Assembly: GCA_022749755.1 (NCBI GenBank)
Contig: CM040442.1
Coordinates: forward strand, 4,376,457-4,440,456
Origin: Azadirachta indica
Taxonomy: Eukaryota > Streptophyta > Magnoliopsida > Sapindales > Meliaceae
Direction of reading: 5' to 3'
DNA: 64,000 nt
Part shown: piece by piece, positions 1 through 12,300 of the stretch
Layout: every line of letters starts with the position of its first letter
How positions within the stretch are numbered: position 1 is the stretch's first letter
Notes under the pieces: generated by a model
Databases searched by the model: none
The model's input: only the letters and a program-made list of their open reading frames with translations
What the model was told of the DNA's origin: nothing
Position numbers and translations under genes: made by a program

Positions 1-30
1 ATTGCGGCCTATATTAATGATGGTTTCTAA

Positions 31-661
31 TTACTTTGAACGACAAGCAATCTCCTTGGGCCCCGCTTGTCTTGCTACCTGAAAATATTTGCCAAAAGAA
101 GAAAGGATAAATTAAAAAAATTTCTGGGTAATGCATAAAATTAATAATTTATAAATAAATATGAGAAATGGAGAGATTTCAGTTTCAGGCACCTGAAAAT
201 AAGATTCAAGCTTCTTCTTGAGTGTTGCATAGTCTCTTTTGAGTTGTTGGAAAGTCTTCATGCATCTGTTCATGCAAATTAATTACATGAAATGAAATGG
301 GTGCATTAATTTAAACAAAGAAACCCAGAAAATAAAGTTTTCTACAAAAGGAAAAAAAGAATGAAAATTTTCATTTAATTCATTACCCATCTCCATTTCC
401 TGCCTTGCAATATTCTCTAATTTGTGTGCACTCAGCTTTTAGTTTCTTAGCTCCAATGCTGCAACCAAATTAATAAGAAATAATAAGAAAAAAAATTTTG
501 GCCGTGTTGAAAAGCCAACATTAGAATATACCAAACGATACTTTTACCATTTCAAAATATTAATAGTTATTCATTAATTAATTACCTGGAGCTGCTTCCT
601 TTGAATTGATGCATGTAGCTATCCAGTTTATTAAAATCAAGAGTATTACTCTTCTCCCTGC

Positions 662-703
<42 letters not shown>

Positions 704-1202
704 GTAAGTTTAATTAAATACATATATATTACAGAAAATGAAATAAGAACTACAGAAGAGATTGAAAATTTAAATGTAAAACAATTAATTTCAACTTACA
801 GTGCCTGTTCTATGCTACTGAGTAATCTGGCTGAATCTCTGTAGTACAATGTGACAACTTCTTCAACAAAATTAGGGTTTGCATCGTCCTGAAGTTCTTC
901 CAACTGGATGAACTGTTCATCAAGATGTCCCTGAAATAGAAAACCCTTCAACCTCACCTCACCAACTTTTGTCTGGAAAAAAGACTACATGTGCATGCAG
1001 AAACACATAGTTTGAGTTTTAATTTGTATGAATACATTAATTCTTCCACGAATGCAGCCCCATGTTTGAAATTGCTACCATTTTTAACAGAAAGTTGAAG
1101 CAGAAGACAAGATATGATGATGAAGAAAGAAGAAGAAACCTGATCAAAGAGGGACTGCCTCATGGCTGCAAGCTGTCTATGAAGCTGCTGGTTTCTCTCC
1201 AT
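31..1202 (-). CDS. AHP: Histidine-containing phosphotransfer protein (AHP4-like)
   Basis: This is a phosphorelay carrier that passes phosphate from cytokinin-receptor histidine kinases to nuclear response regulators. Six exons read on the minus strand: 1140-1202, 800-930, 586-657, 387-458, 193-265 and 31-78. All have GT-AG borders and total 459 nt (152 aa plus stop TAA). The start is the first ATG, giving MERNQQLHRQLAAMRQSLFDQ-like exon 1. The HPt core is clear: LDEQFIQLEELQDDANPNF near residues 23-41, and the phospho-accepting His at about residue 81 in the motif MHQFKGSSSSIGA. The C-terminal helix is LKRDYATLKKKLESYFQ, and a final small exon adds VARQAGPKE. Length and motif order match canonical active AHPs (AHP1-5 type), and the His is present, so it is not a pseudo-HPt. 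The closest relative is probably Arabidopsis AHP4, but that subgroup call is from memory of the family. Confidence 0.93.
662..701. repeat. (TA)n microsatellite in AHP intron 2
   Basis: An almost pure TA dinucleotide run lies between the second and third exons of the AHP gene. It is likely length-polymorphic. Confidence 0.9.
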
Positions 1203-1305
1203 TTAAGGGAATTAAAATTATGTTGGAGAAAGCTAAGGGAGAGTGAAAATAAAATTATGATGTGAGCGGACGTGATGATGCAAATTCAAAGGAGGTCTAG
1301 AAGGG

Positions 1306-1313
1306 TTTATATA
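1306..1313 (-). promoter_or_regulatory. TATA box of the AHP gene
   Basis: TATATAAA reads on the minus strand about 100 nt upstream of the AHP start codon. This would put the transcription start near 1275-1280 and leave a leader of roughly 75 nt. The position is inferred from spacing only. Confidence 0.6.
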
Positions 1314-2867
1314 GCAAAGAAGTGAGAGAATTTATAATATTAATTATTAGACAATTTATAATATCTATAATATAATATAATATAATTAGGTGCAGTAAAA
1401 GTATCTAATTATGTGTTAACGAAAGAGTCGAGGAGAGAGTACCAAAAATTTTAAAGTGCAGAGACATTCGTATTCTATATCATTCTGATGATTGTGCGGT
1501 TCATCATATAAAAGTTGAGAAAATTAAATTAAAATTTGATCGATCTTTGAATAGTTGTTTTACCATAAAAGGTTTTGTTGGTTTGAATTTTTTTAAAAAT
1601 TATATTTATATGTTCGGAAAAGAGAGAGACTCGAGAGAGCGTACAATTAAAATATACACACGTGGACAAGTTATCATTTCAACAACTAATGAGATTAAAG
1701 CTGTCTCGTGGTTTTTGGGTTGGCATTCTGATTCTAAATTCTGATAGGCGAAAAATAAAAAAAAAATCAGATTTGTTTATGAATTTATATCATGTCTTGA
1801 ACTGATAAAATGCTGCAAAATATTTAATATTTCAGATTCTTATCGATATTTTTAGCTTTTTAGCGTTTTATGTACTCCATCACAACCTAGATTTTTGTTG
1901 AAGCTTGCTTATCAATATATATAGAGTTTCGTAAAAGGGAAAAAAAAAAAAATTCTATCTACGAAAATGAAAATTTAATAGAGAGGGTGAAATTTACTCT
2001 CATCATTATCACGAAGTATTATTTTGTTTGAGAGTAAATATTAAATTTTTTATTATTTATTAATTAGAGTAGTTGATACTCTTTTCTTTTAAACGAAGGT
2101 TATGATTTAATTTTTTTTAAGTGTAAAATGAAATCTCTTAATTATATTTGTCGATATTTTTATTTTCTTAATAGAGGGTAAGATTTAATTTTTTTAAAAT
2201 ATAAAATAGAAGTCATTTTTCTCTAAAAAATTAGTTGAAATAGATTTTGTGTAAATTAGGTACCAAATTTTTAATGGTACTATATCTAATCAAAACTTTT
2301 AATTCTTAATTTATAATATAATATTAATATATTGTATATATAATATGTGATTTAAAAAAAAAAAGTAGGTATTAAATTCATGCTTTCGCTAATCTTATTT
2401 CAATGAATTGTCAATCAATTAAAAGTGAAATTCTCTAAAATATAATAACAAAAAGGAGCATATATAAATAAATATTATACCATACACAGACAAACACGCG
2501 CTTACATATACATATAAAAGCAAGTGATTAATTAATTAATTAAACATACGCGATTTTATCCTCAGTCGTTGACAGCAAATTAACACATTTTTTTTAATCA
2601 GTGTTGATGAGACATAAAGCATTTGATTGTGATAGACCCCGAATTAAATTAATTTTATTAACTCGAAATTAAAAATAATAATATTTTATTAAATCATTTC
2701 CATTTCAACCAAAATCATGTTTAATTCATTATATATAATGTTCGTATGCGAATTTATACATTATGGCTAAAAATCGAAGGTAAATTTTAATAATTAATTT
2801 CAAACTATTAGTAATTAATTATGTACAAATTTTTAATGTTAATTTCACGTTCCTTTATAGACAGCTA

Positions 2868-3012
2868 GATTTATATATTTTTAATAATTGTGATTGAAAA
2901 TAATATATGCGTTAATTATATTGTATTAATTATATATTATTTATATATATTAAATTTAAATTTAACTATTAAAAGTATATAAATTTAATAATTTTTAAAT
3001 AATATAATATAT
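2868..3012. repeat. Imperfect foldback (MITE-like) element
   Basis: The right part (AAATTTAACTATTAAAAG followed by TTTAATAATTTTTAAATAAT) is partly complementary to the left part beginning near 2868. It resembles the right arm of the foldback at 61427-61560, so the two probably belong to one non-autonomous family. The ends are approximate. Confidence 0.4.
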
Positions 3013-3963
3013 AAATAATAATATGGGATAGCTTTTTCATTCCTCTATTTAGACGTAAAAGATTAATTAAATTACAATAACAAGACTTAAATTTTAAGAT
3101 AAATTTTAAGACAAAAAAGAGTCCAAGAAACTTTACAATTCTTTAAAAAAAAAAATGTACGGAGACAAGCCTTTTATTTTTAATTAATTACTTGGGAACC
3201 TCTGAAATCAATCACAGATAAAAATTCTCTTCCTCGATCAATTATTTAAAAAGAAAAAAAAAAAAAAGAGAGAATAGAATTACCAAATAGTAATTTTAGG
3301 ATTTAAATAACCAATTTGACAAGTTAATCAATTGCATCATCAAAACTTAATGTAATAATTTTCAATTAATGGATTAATAAGATTCCACCTGACGTGTTGT
3401 ATAAATATACAAAGTAACATTTAAAAAGTTTTTATTCCCACTTATATATATTACATAATATTATATGCGGAATTTTTTTTCTAAAAAATTATGGATGTTG
3501 ATTGATTCGATTGATAAATTACTTGATTTTCATTCAAATTAAAATATCAAAGAGATTTAACTAAAAAATTACCTTTATATAAATTATAAAGTGTTTATAA
3601 ATAATTTGATTTAACACTTTATTAAGGATAAATATATAAGAAATTGTTGACCTATGTGATAGTATATGCAAAATAATAATTTTTTGATAAAATTAATAAA
3701 AGAAAGATTGATGTGAAAGTATAGTATAATTTCATTTTCATACGCCTTTTGATTTTATTATTAAGAGTATATACTATGATGATATGTATTTGCGTAGAGA
3801 ATTATAATACGAATAATTTTGCCTTTAAAATTCAAATTGATTGTAAATCAAACAGTAATTTTTTTAAGAATATATTTATTGATAATGCACTTAATCAAAT
3901 TATAATAATATAAGATGCTGACTTTTTCTTTACTATTTTATTCTTAAACATATATTTTGAGAA

Positions 3964-3990
3964 TTTTATTTTATTTTATTTTATTTTATT
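3964..3990. repeat. (TTTTA)n simple repeat
   Basis: About five tandem pentamers of TTTTA run into a poly-T tract. Confidence 0.8.
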
Positions 3991-4679
3991 TTTTTTTAAG
4001 ATATATATAAAATAAAATAAATAAAAAAAATATTTGTTTATTTTTAATTAATGAAAATTATTTTATTTGTTTATTTTATCAGTGTTTTTATTAAAAAAAT
4101 ATGACATAGTCAAGCCAGCTATAGTACAAATATGTACCGTCCAAGTGCGTTTCACAAATTTTTTCAAATTTTTTTTTTTTTATAATTTCGAACTTTAATT
4201 ATTTTCTTTTATAAATTGAAAATTGGGACTAAAGAATTGGGGCGGGATTGAAAATAGTAAAACAAGTGCTGTGACAAATTGATGGTGACAGACAGATTCC
4301 CCACCGTAGAAGAGAAAGGAATATGATGCATGGATCCCACGATGAAAGGTGTCTCCCACAGCTCACAAATGAAACTATACGATGATGATCAATGACTTCA
4401 CATAATCACATCAATTTTTTCGAAAAAAAAAAAAAAAATCAAATGGAGAGAATGAGGAAGCCAAAATTGTCCTTTTAAAGAAGTCAACTACAGTTTTCAT
4501 TATTCACAGTTTTATGAGTCACGTGACCGGACAAGATAATCTCCTCTAGAGATCAGGTGCCTTCTGTGGCCTGAAAAGTGGGGAAAAAAATAGAAAATTG
4601 TTATCAACAGCCTGACATTTGAAAGGCCAAATCCTGTTTATTTAATCCTCGTTAATGGATCACGTTCTGAAAGATTTAA

Positions 4680-5180
4680 AATTTGGGGATAATTTTAAAT
4701 AACCCCTGATATATTTTGATAATATTGATAACATTTTTGATATTTTTAAAAATATTCATCTTATACCTAAATCGTTAATTATTTTGGTTAAAAATAATTG
4801 TTGATTATTTTTGACCAATAAAAATCTTATTTTACCCCTATATCTTATAAATTTAATGAAAAAATAAATTTACTCTATATTATACAAAATAATTACACAA
4901 TTATTTTTCACCAATAATTAACTTAAAAATATTTTTTTCTTACTTAATGCAATTTTTTTTAAAAAAAATATTATTGGTCGGCTCACGTGATCATACATCG
5001 ACCACTCCAAGATGGCCTTCATGGCTACGTTATGGCTATGCCAAGGCAGCTTTAATGATTGCGTTATAGTTGCGTACTAGTTACATATAAGGTGACCGTA
5101 GTCGCGTGTTAACTACGCCACAACAACTTTAGTAATAGTATAAAAAGACTTATTTACACCTTTTAAAATTAAATTTAAGA
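4680..5180. other. Possible DNA-transposon remnant with GC-richer core
   Basis: The left part (GGGGATAATTTTAAATAACC and following) resembles the terminal wording of many plant Mutator-like elements, as an impression from memory. The centre at 4975-5140 is much less AT-rich than its flanks and contains short internal repeats such as GGCTACGTTATGGCTATGCC. No clean terminal inverted repeat or target duplication was found, and no coding frame is visible. Confidence 0.25.
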
Positions 5181-5240
5181 GAATATATTAATTGTTTTTG
5201 GACATAGAATGAATATTTTTAAAATTATTGAGCACAAATT

Positions 5241-8200
5241 CAATTATCCCTAAATTTTATTAAGATCAATATGATATTAATTAATGAAGAAAAGAAACTC
5301 AGAAAAAATCCTTTGGTAGGAGTGGTAAAGGAAAGATATGGTGGGCAGAGAATATTTGGACAAGCAGCGAGCACCAAGAAGAAAAGAATAATTTCTACCA
5401 ACCCAAAAGAGGAAAAACAAATCACTGTGAGAAACAATGATTGACAAAAGAACTTTACCTTTCAAAACTTTAGTCACTCTCCATCAATAATGTCTTTCCT
5501 TTGCCTTCCTTCAAATTTTAGCAACATGTTTAAAAGGAAAGAAGTGTTCGAGAAGAGATTCTCTCTTTATTCCTCTGCCCAAGGAGGAGAAGAAAGATTG
5601 AGATGTTTTCTCGCAATACTTCCTTCCTTTAGCAAATGTGTGGTCACATCTTTGTTCGATTTGTAAGTGTTTAAAAATATTAAAACAGAAAAGCTCAAGT
5701 GTATGTGTGCGTGTTTTTGGGTTTGTGTGGAGTGGGATCAGAATATGATTTTGTGTTCATTTCTGGCATAGATTGTGATTCTTTTTTCCCATCACTTTCT
5801 CTTTTGTTGATAAGAATCCCACCCTGGACAATTTTCAGTCCCAGCTACAAGTTTTGTTTTTGCAGCTTTTTCTATTTTATTTTATTTTTCATCAACCGAA
5901 AGCATTGTTTTCTGCATCAGCTACCAAAAACCAGTACTTACTTACTTTTCCCAGGCCATGCTGTGTATACTTGAATAATGACACCACTCATTCTTCTACA
6001 ACTTCAACTCCATTTACGAAAATGTTAGTTTTAATCTATATTAACATTGGCGATATTGTTGACCACCACATTTCTATTTGTGTACACACACAATATGTAT
6101 GAAAGAGAGGTTCTAGTTGAAGCAACAGAGTATTATCATCAAGATAACAACTATTTCCTCGTCTGTTGCCCTTCACCTCGGAGAGTCTTTACTTAATAGT
6201 TTAAGTTTTTAGGTTGACCATGGTCCATACTAGCTAGAATCAGGTCCTGTGTCCGAAATCTTGTCTTTTACCTACCTTGGTCTCATCGGATTGACATTGA
6301 TCTCGGTCTTCCTTACTAACCCTATTTATCTTATCTTTTGTGTCTCATTTAACCTCCATTTGATGGAGAAACATACACTGTTAAGTATGCTATGGACACT
6401 GGGAGTTGGAATTTAAAGTGATTGAAAGAAATAATCCCATTTAGAAAACAGACCCGGGGGGGGTGTGTGGGGGGAAGGGAAAATACTTTGTTCTGATTCC
6501 TTGCGAAGGCTGCTGCTATGCCAAACAGATTGAATATTAATGTTCATACAATCAGCAAGGGCAAAAACTGGTTCTCCCCCTAAAAGAATACCAAAAATAT
6601 CAATCTTACATACACTGGCTCTTGCAAAATTCTAAAGCTAGTAGATTCAATGACAAGAAAGAAACATGGGTTTGGCAACGCTAGCTATTTGGCTTAAACA
6701 CAAGGATAAAAATAAGCTAATGTTGCCATGCCACATAAAACAAATCAATAATATAAGAATGCAAACCCCTATATGATTTACATCTACATAACAGTGTCGT
6801 AGAACAAATCAATACATCTACATAACAGATGTCGTGGTGTTATAATATAGCCACATGTCCCATATGATTTTTCTTTTGATCTTGCGAAAATGTATGATAT
6901 AGGGCAATGATATAACAGTGTCATATTTAGTTTGTACACGTAGTAGTAATCTAAAAGAATTTGCTGCTGCTGGTGGCTGGACCTTCTGGAAAAGACGACT
7001 TTAAGAATGTGCTTATGCGAATAAACCAAACTTGTGGGCATTGATCCAATCATGTACAGAAATAAACTTTAGCCTTTAAGGTTGCTTTCTCACTAACCTT
7101 TTCATTCATATTCTTCTTTCAGCATCAATTCTGCTCATCTCCATAGACCATAAGAATCTATTTTTTTGCTTGGTAGCAGACATTGTTATCGAAAGCACCA
7201 GCCGCACTATCAGCAGCTTTTCCTTCAACCCCTCAAAATTTTATCCAAATCAGCTGAATCAGACATGGTTTGATCCTTGCAGCAAAACCTGAAAAATTAG
7301 AGCATGGAACAATAGCCATACAATCAAGCAAAAGTTATTATATTTCTAGACTACTTTTGCTAGTCATGATGTTGCCAAGTGCATATACAGTGATTAAGAT
7401 TATGATACATATGAAAATAAAGTTTCTCAAACACATCCACATTTACTCCCTGTAATTATATGCAATTTGCATGCAAGGAATAGTTATAGACACACGAATA
7501 CAGAAGCACTTGCACGTGTCTAAGTTATAGGAAACTTGCACAGACATAATACAATCAAGTACCTGTATGTATCTAAGCACATTATATGATAAAAGCAGGA
7601 ATTTCTGAAGAAGATATAAACTAAGAATCTTAAGAGAAAACCTCTTACTTCTCTAGCTTATATGATACAAATTCCCCGAATGTTAGGCAGAACAGATGTT
7701 AGATATCAGCAATACGATTTCAATCTTGCAATTACATTTCAAAAACTTCTCCTAGAAATCAATTGAGGAAAGAGGATTAGTTTAACTTGTATGTCCTGGA
7801 ATTTGATCAGTTTGTGGCATCAGCTTGCATGCAGTATTTTGAGCTAATTCTTTTGGTAGTAGTATTGTAGCAGAGGCAAAGTGGCTTTTGGCTTGAAATT
7901 TCTGATGAGATAAATTATCTTCACATTCCACACATTTAACTCCAAGGAACACATTCTATTAGTAGCAGTTACCTTCTTGATGAATACTTCTTGTAATGCT
8001 AGAAGCTAATGGTGTAAATGGGAACCACTTTCACCAAATTCAGCATGAAAAAGTTTCCATCAAGACAAAAGGTTTGCTTCATATACAGATGACAATATTG
8101 CCAACAAAAGCTTGCTCTCAAGCTTGCAGATTTTTAAATCTATTTGTACTAGGAGTTGTGGTTTTTAATCCAAAAATATTATGAAACATAATAAATTGTT

Positions 8201-9336
8201 GATAAAATATTAACTGCCAAAGAAAACGCTGTGTTCATGATATATTTTGATTTATGGGCTATCAAAATTAAACTAAACATAGTAGTTAGGGAATGGGATT
8301 TGATGTACTAGAGATTTTAAGCAGGGATATTTCCAAGTCCCTCTCCAATTTTTCCTGTATTTGATTTCAAGGGCTCAGAAATAAAAATTCTCTTTTTTCT
8401 TCCCCAGTCTTCTATATTTCTTTTCATTCATTTCTTGCTTGTGCACGACTTATGACAACTGAAAAAATTTTGCAAAGTAAAAATCAGCACTATAAATAAT
8501 TGTAGCTTCAAGCAAGAAACATAATTGACAATGCGAATCAAAAGGCAACATTCACCATCCTCAAAATTCAGAAATAAATAAAAAGTCAAAGTAGAAGAAG
8601 AAGTACCAAAAAAAGCTTCGGGTAGCTATGAAACAGGCATGTTCAAACGTGTATTTACATATTACAGGTAAAAACTATCCTACCATATAATCCATAGAGG
8701 GCAAAATACATATGTCCAGCCTGTAACAGTAATTTATTTATATGTTTTTTGGGCAAATAGTTGTCATTTACAGTTATTTACTGTAACTAGGACATATAAA
8801 AGCTTTTGTTTAAGGATACACACCCCTTTTAGGTTAAAAAGTAGAAACATCCTATAATTACCATAACACTGATTCTTGACTCTTGACAGCAGGTATTCCC
8901 TTATTTTCCTTCCAATTGAAAAAAGTTGAGCCTATGTTTGCTTTTCATCCCTGTTAAGAAAGAAAATTATATCATCTAACCATCAAGTCAAGTAGTGAAC
9001 AATCAATTGTATTTGAAATGTACAGTAATGAACATAAGAATTTTGATATTTACTTGCAAACTTCAAAGATGTTAACAGATTCAAAAGATAGAACTCCAGA
9101 GAAAGAGAGACTCAATGCACTAATAAGAATTTCTACCTTCTTTAGCCCGTATCCTGGAAATGAAGTCATTATATATCCAAAAGCATTTGACAAGATCAGA
9201 TAGAATGATTCAGCAATTATTCACATTTTGTTGAAGTGAAAGCCTTTTAGGATAAGTACTTTATATATCACCTGATTTAATTTTTATTGAACTTCTTTCA
9301 TTCCTCTTGCTGAAACCATTTTTGCTACCATTTGCA
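5241..9336. other. Gene-free stretch of mixed composition downstream of PP2C
   Basis: The composition is less AT-rich than 1.3-5.2 kb, and ORFs are short with no family I recognise. The region could hold untranslated exons or a non-coding transcript, or the 3' UTR of the PP2C gene, which ends at 9337, but nothing proves this. An isolated G-rich run occurs at 6456-6479. A short readable fragment near 7185-7266 on the minus strand contains in-frame stops and was not called. Confidence 0.4.
6456..6479 (+). other. G-run with quadruplex potential
   Basis: Eight Gs, TGTGT, six Gs, AA and three Gs follow each other in an otherwise AT-rich setting. There is no gene context. Confidence 0.5.
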
Positions 9337-12300
9337 CTAATTTGTTATTTTTAGGGTGCTAATATTAATCTTTTGTACTATGTGGGTGGGGAGGGGAGAG
9401 GGAGAGAGAGACAACCATTTTTCAGCGCTTGGCAGGCACCTTCTCTTAGGAAATTTCAGGTCAACAATGATAATAGAGATATTGTCACAGCTCAATGCAT
9501 CAAGAGCTATCTTAAGGAGTTCTTCAGCAACATAACACAGTGGAGAGGAGGAAGTATCATCTTTTTTCAGTTCCTTGCGTCGCTGTCTCAGTTCATAGCG
9601 AGCCAGCTTTACAACATCATCATGAGAAAGGACATCCCAGAGCCCATCACTTGCCAAAATCAGAAATTCATCATCTTCACTCCTGGTTGTGAAAGTAACT
9701 TCAGGTACTGAAATAACCCATGGTTTCAAATCATGATCACCTGAAAAACAGACAATAAAGCAAATCTGCAAATTAGGACATCTACAGAAGATTAACAAAC
9801 AAACAAAAGCAAAAGAAAGAGGGTCAAAATAGGATTAAGATTCTGCAAACTGTTAAATTTCAATCAGCACAAAAAGTAATCATGGCAGATACTTGGTGAA
9901 ACAAAGTATAATAGAAACCTATCTTGACCAGTAGAAAGTCATAAAAAACACAAATGGAACAGAGAGAAATAAGAAACAAACTAGTCAGAGTCGCACTCTC
10001 AAAGATATTGCTTTATGACCACTATAAATGCAAAAGAATTAAGCAAAGGGCAATACCAAATCTCTTCGATACAGGGTGAACCAAAAAAATGAACCTCAAG
10101 AAAATGAAAAAGACGAGCTCGCACCAAATAAACACTAGAGAGAGAGACTGAAATACCATTGTAACATAAACAAAATGCTTCAAACTATCCAGAACACACA
10201 CCTGGTAGACACGTGTAAATAGTAGATCCAATATGCACCAAAGTGGTATTAGTTCTAAAGCTAAACAGAAACATAAGAAAGCCATTGTTTTAGCAAGACT
10301 TGCAAATGGTACCAACACTCTAATATCATTACAGGTGTAACATTTACTGGGATGCAAAGAATACAATGCTCATGCTTTGGAAAATAAAAGTGGTAGGAAA
10401 AATGAAAAACCTATTGCTCTTGTCATAGAAAGAACCCCCTCCACCCTTAAACAGCCCCAGTTTACTATTCTTCCTCCTCCATTGATAATTCTTGCAAGTT
10501 CATCTTCTCTATCAAGCTGCAAAGAGGCAACAAGTCAGATTATGGGTAAAAATATTTAAATAAACACTTGTGTACACATGACCAGCAAGCAGTCCAATGC
10601 TCAAATCAGAATAAACATCAAGGCCATTTGATCATGCTAATGCCAGACATCATCTACATGCAAATAAGTTATGGTGCTAATGACTTGAAATTACCTGAGT
10701 CAAAATTTTTATAGAAATCTATGGCAAAAGGGGAAAAACAAGTTACCATACCTTGTGATCAACTGTCAAGGGGATTGCTTGCTTCCCCTGGCATAGCACA
10801 ACTCTGGAATCACCACAATTGGCAGCAATGATCTGGCATGCTGACAGAATCACCACTGAAGCTGTTGTTCCGACTGAGTATGGTGCTAATGACTTGTCCT
10901 TGAGAGCATCATCTGCCCTTTCATAAGCCCTGCAAAATGCAGCCTCCCACCTCTTACGCCATGCATCATTACCACTTTCTCTCCTCCACTCTTCTGCTAT
11001 TACCTTATGGAGCTCATCTGCACAATATTTACTTACCTGCAAATCACCATCCAAAACATCAAAACAGTCCACATAAACTTGATGCGCAATTGTATTTATT
11101 TATCATCAATACTTCAAAATTTTTCTTCCAGAAAAGTTGAATCAAATAATAGAAACTCAAAATAAAGATTGCTGGTTGGGATTAGAACATTTTAAGGAAA
11201 ATATTTAATTATAAACATAGTATCAGCCATCAAATAAATTATTAAAAGCTATAATCAATGAGATTCTATTATTTTTTTCTCTTCAAGGTCCTGCATCATC
11301 AAAAGCTCATAAACATTGTAAACAGTTAATTAGGGAAATCCTTTATATGCCTTATATGAGGCATGTAGTGTAAAAAGAATTTCGTAGATGGTCTATTTTA
11401 TTTTTTGCTTTTGGAAGTAAACCATATAGGTCTCAATATAGAAAATCTAAAAATTAAAACAATGAAATGGAATGGTCACCCTAACGTCAAACAAAGGAAA
11501 AAACTACAATCTAGTGTCGGATTAGATGACAAATTGAATTAAAGGAGGAATAGGAGAATTCTGAAGGATGAACAAACTAAGAGGTTTTTATAGTCATTCA
11601 AATAACAAGAGACTCATCAGATAGCATCATATACAAAGACCAATAACAAAAATGTTCATAGTGGAGCCAGAAAGCCATATATAAGCAAACGCATTTGGTT
11701 AATATTAAAAAATTCCTTAGATAGAACTCTCCCTTGAAAACCACCATATAAGAGAAAGGTGCCTAGGTATTTATAAACAGCAGACCAAGCCCATACTTGG
11801 CCAATGTGGGACATCTAAGATCCAAGCATCACACTTGTAACAAACATTAAATACTGGATTTACTCTAGCGGGCCACAGCACTTCTTAGGGATATTTTGTC
11901 TTTTTTGATATCTCATAACCTCAACCAGGTAAACTTCTGCACAATAGTAGTTAAAGAATCACATCTTTGACTTTCCTAGAGCTCGTTTGACATGGTGTTG
12001 ACTCAAACATCCATGCTTGTGAACCTCTAAGTAGAAATCATCCTTGAAAATAAACAAGTAATACGAATTGTATTACCATCAAGTGCCAAGTCCATACTTA
12101 ACCAATGCGAGAAACTAGAGATTCTAACACAATATAGCATTAACAATTTTGTCTCTTGTCTTCATAGAAGCTTAATGGTACTTTAATGTTGCTAATCCAA
12201 GCAACTAAAACTTTGAATGAACGAGAAAGTGAGAGTGTAAATTCCTTGAGTTGGGAAATAAGAGTTAATATTGGTACCACAAAAGACGAGTCTCGAAGGA

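Larger units (their letters stand above)
1320..5240. other. AT-rich intergenic stretch without a recognised gene
   Basis: There are no long ORFs, and poly-A/poly-T runs are frequent. It contains a foldback element near 2868-3012, a (TTTTA)n run near 3964-3990 and a GC-richer patch at about 4975-5140. Two short similar blocks near 2085-2150 and 2165-2215 suggest an old local duplication. No coding or RNA gene is supported. Confidence 0.6.

Noticed and set aside
5699..6102. Overlapping plus-strand frames rich in Phe, Ser and Tyr
   Set aside because: Composition follows T-rich noncoding DNA; no domain or splice support.
7185..7266. Minus-strand stretch beginning MSDSADLDKILRG
   Set aside because: It hits stops within a few codons, no family was recognised, and there are no splice sites that rescue it.
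9373..9711. 112-codon plus-strand frame opposite the last PP2C exon
   Set aside because: It is an antisense shadow of a clear PP2C exon.
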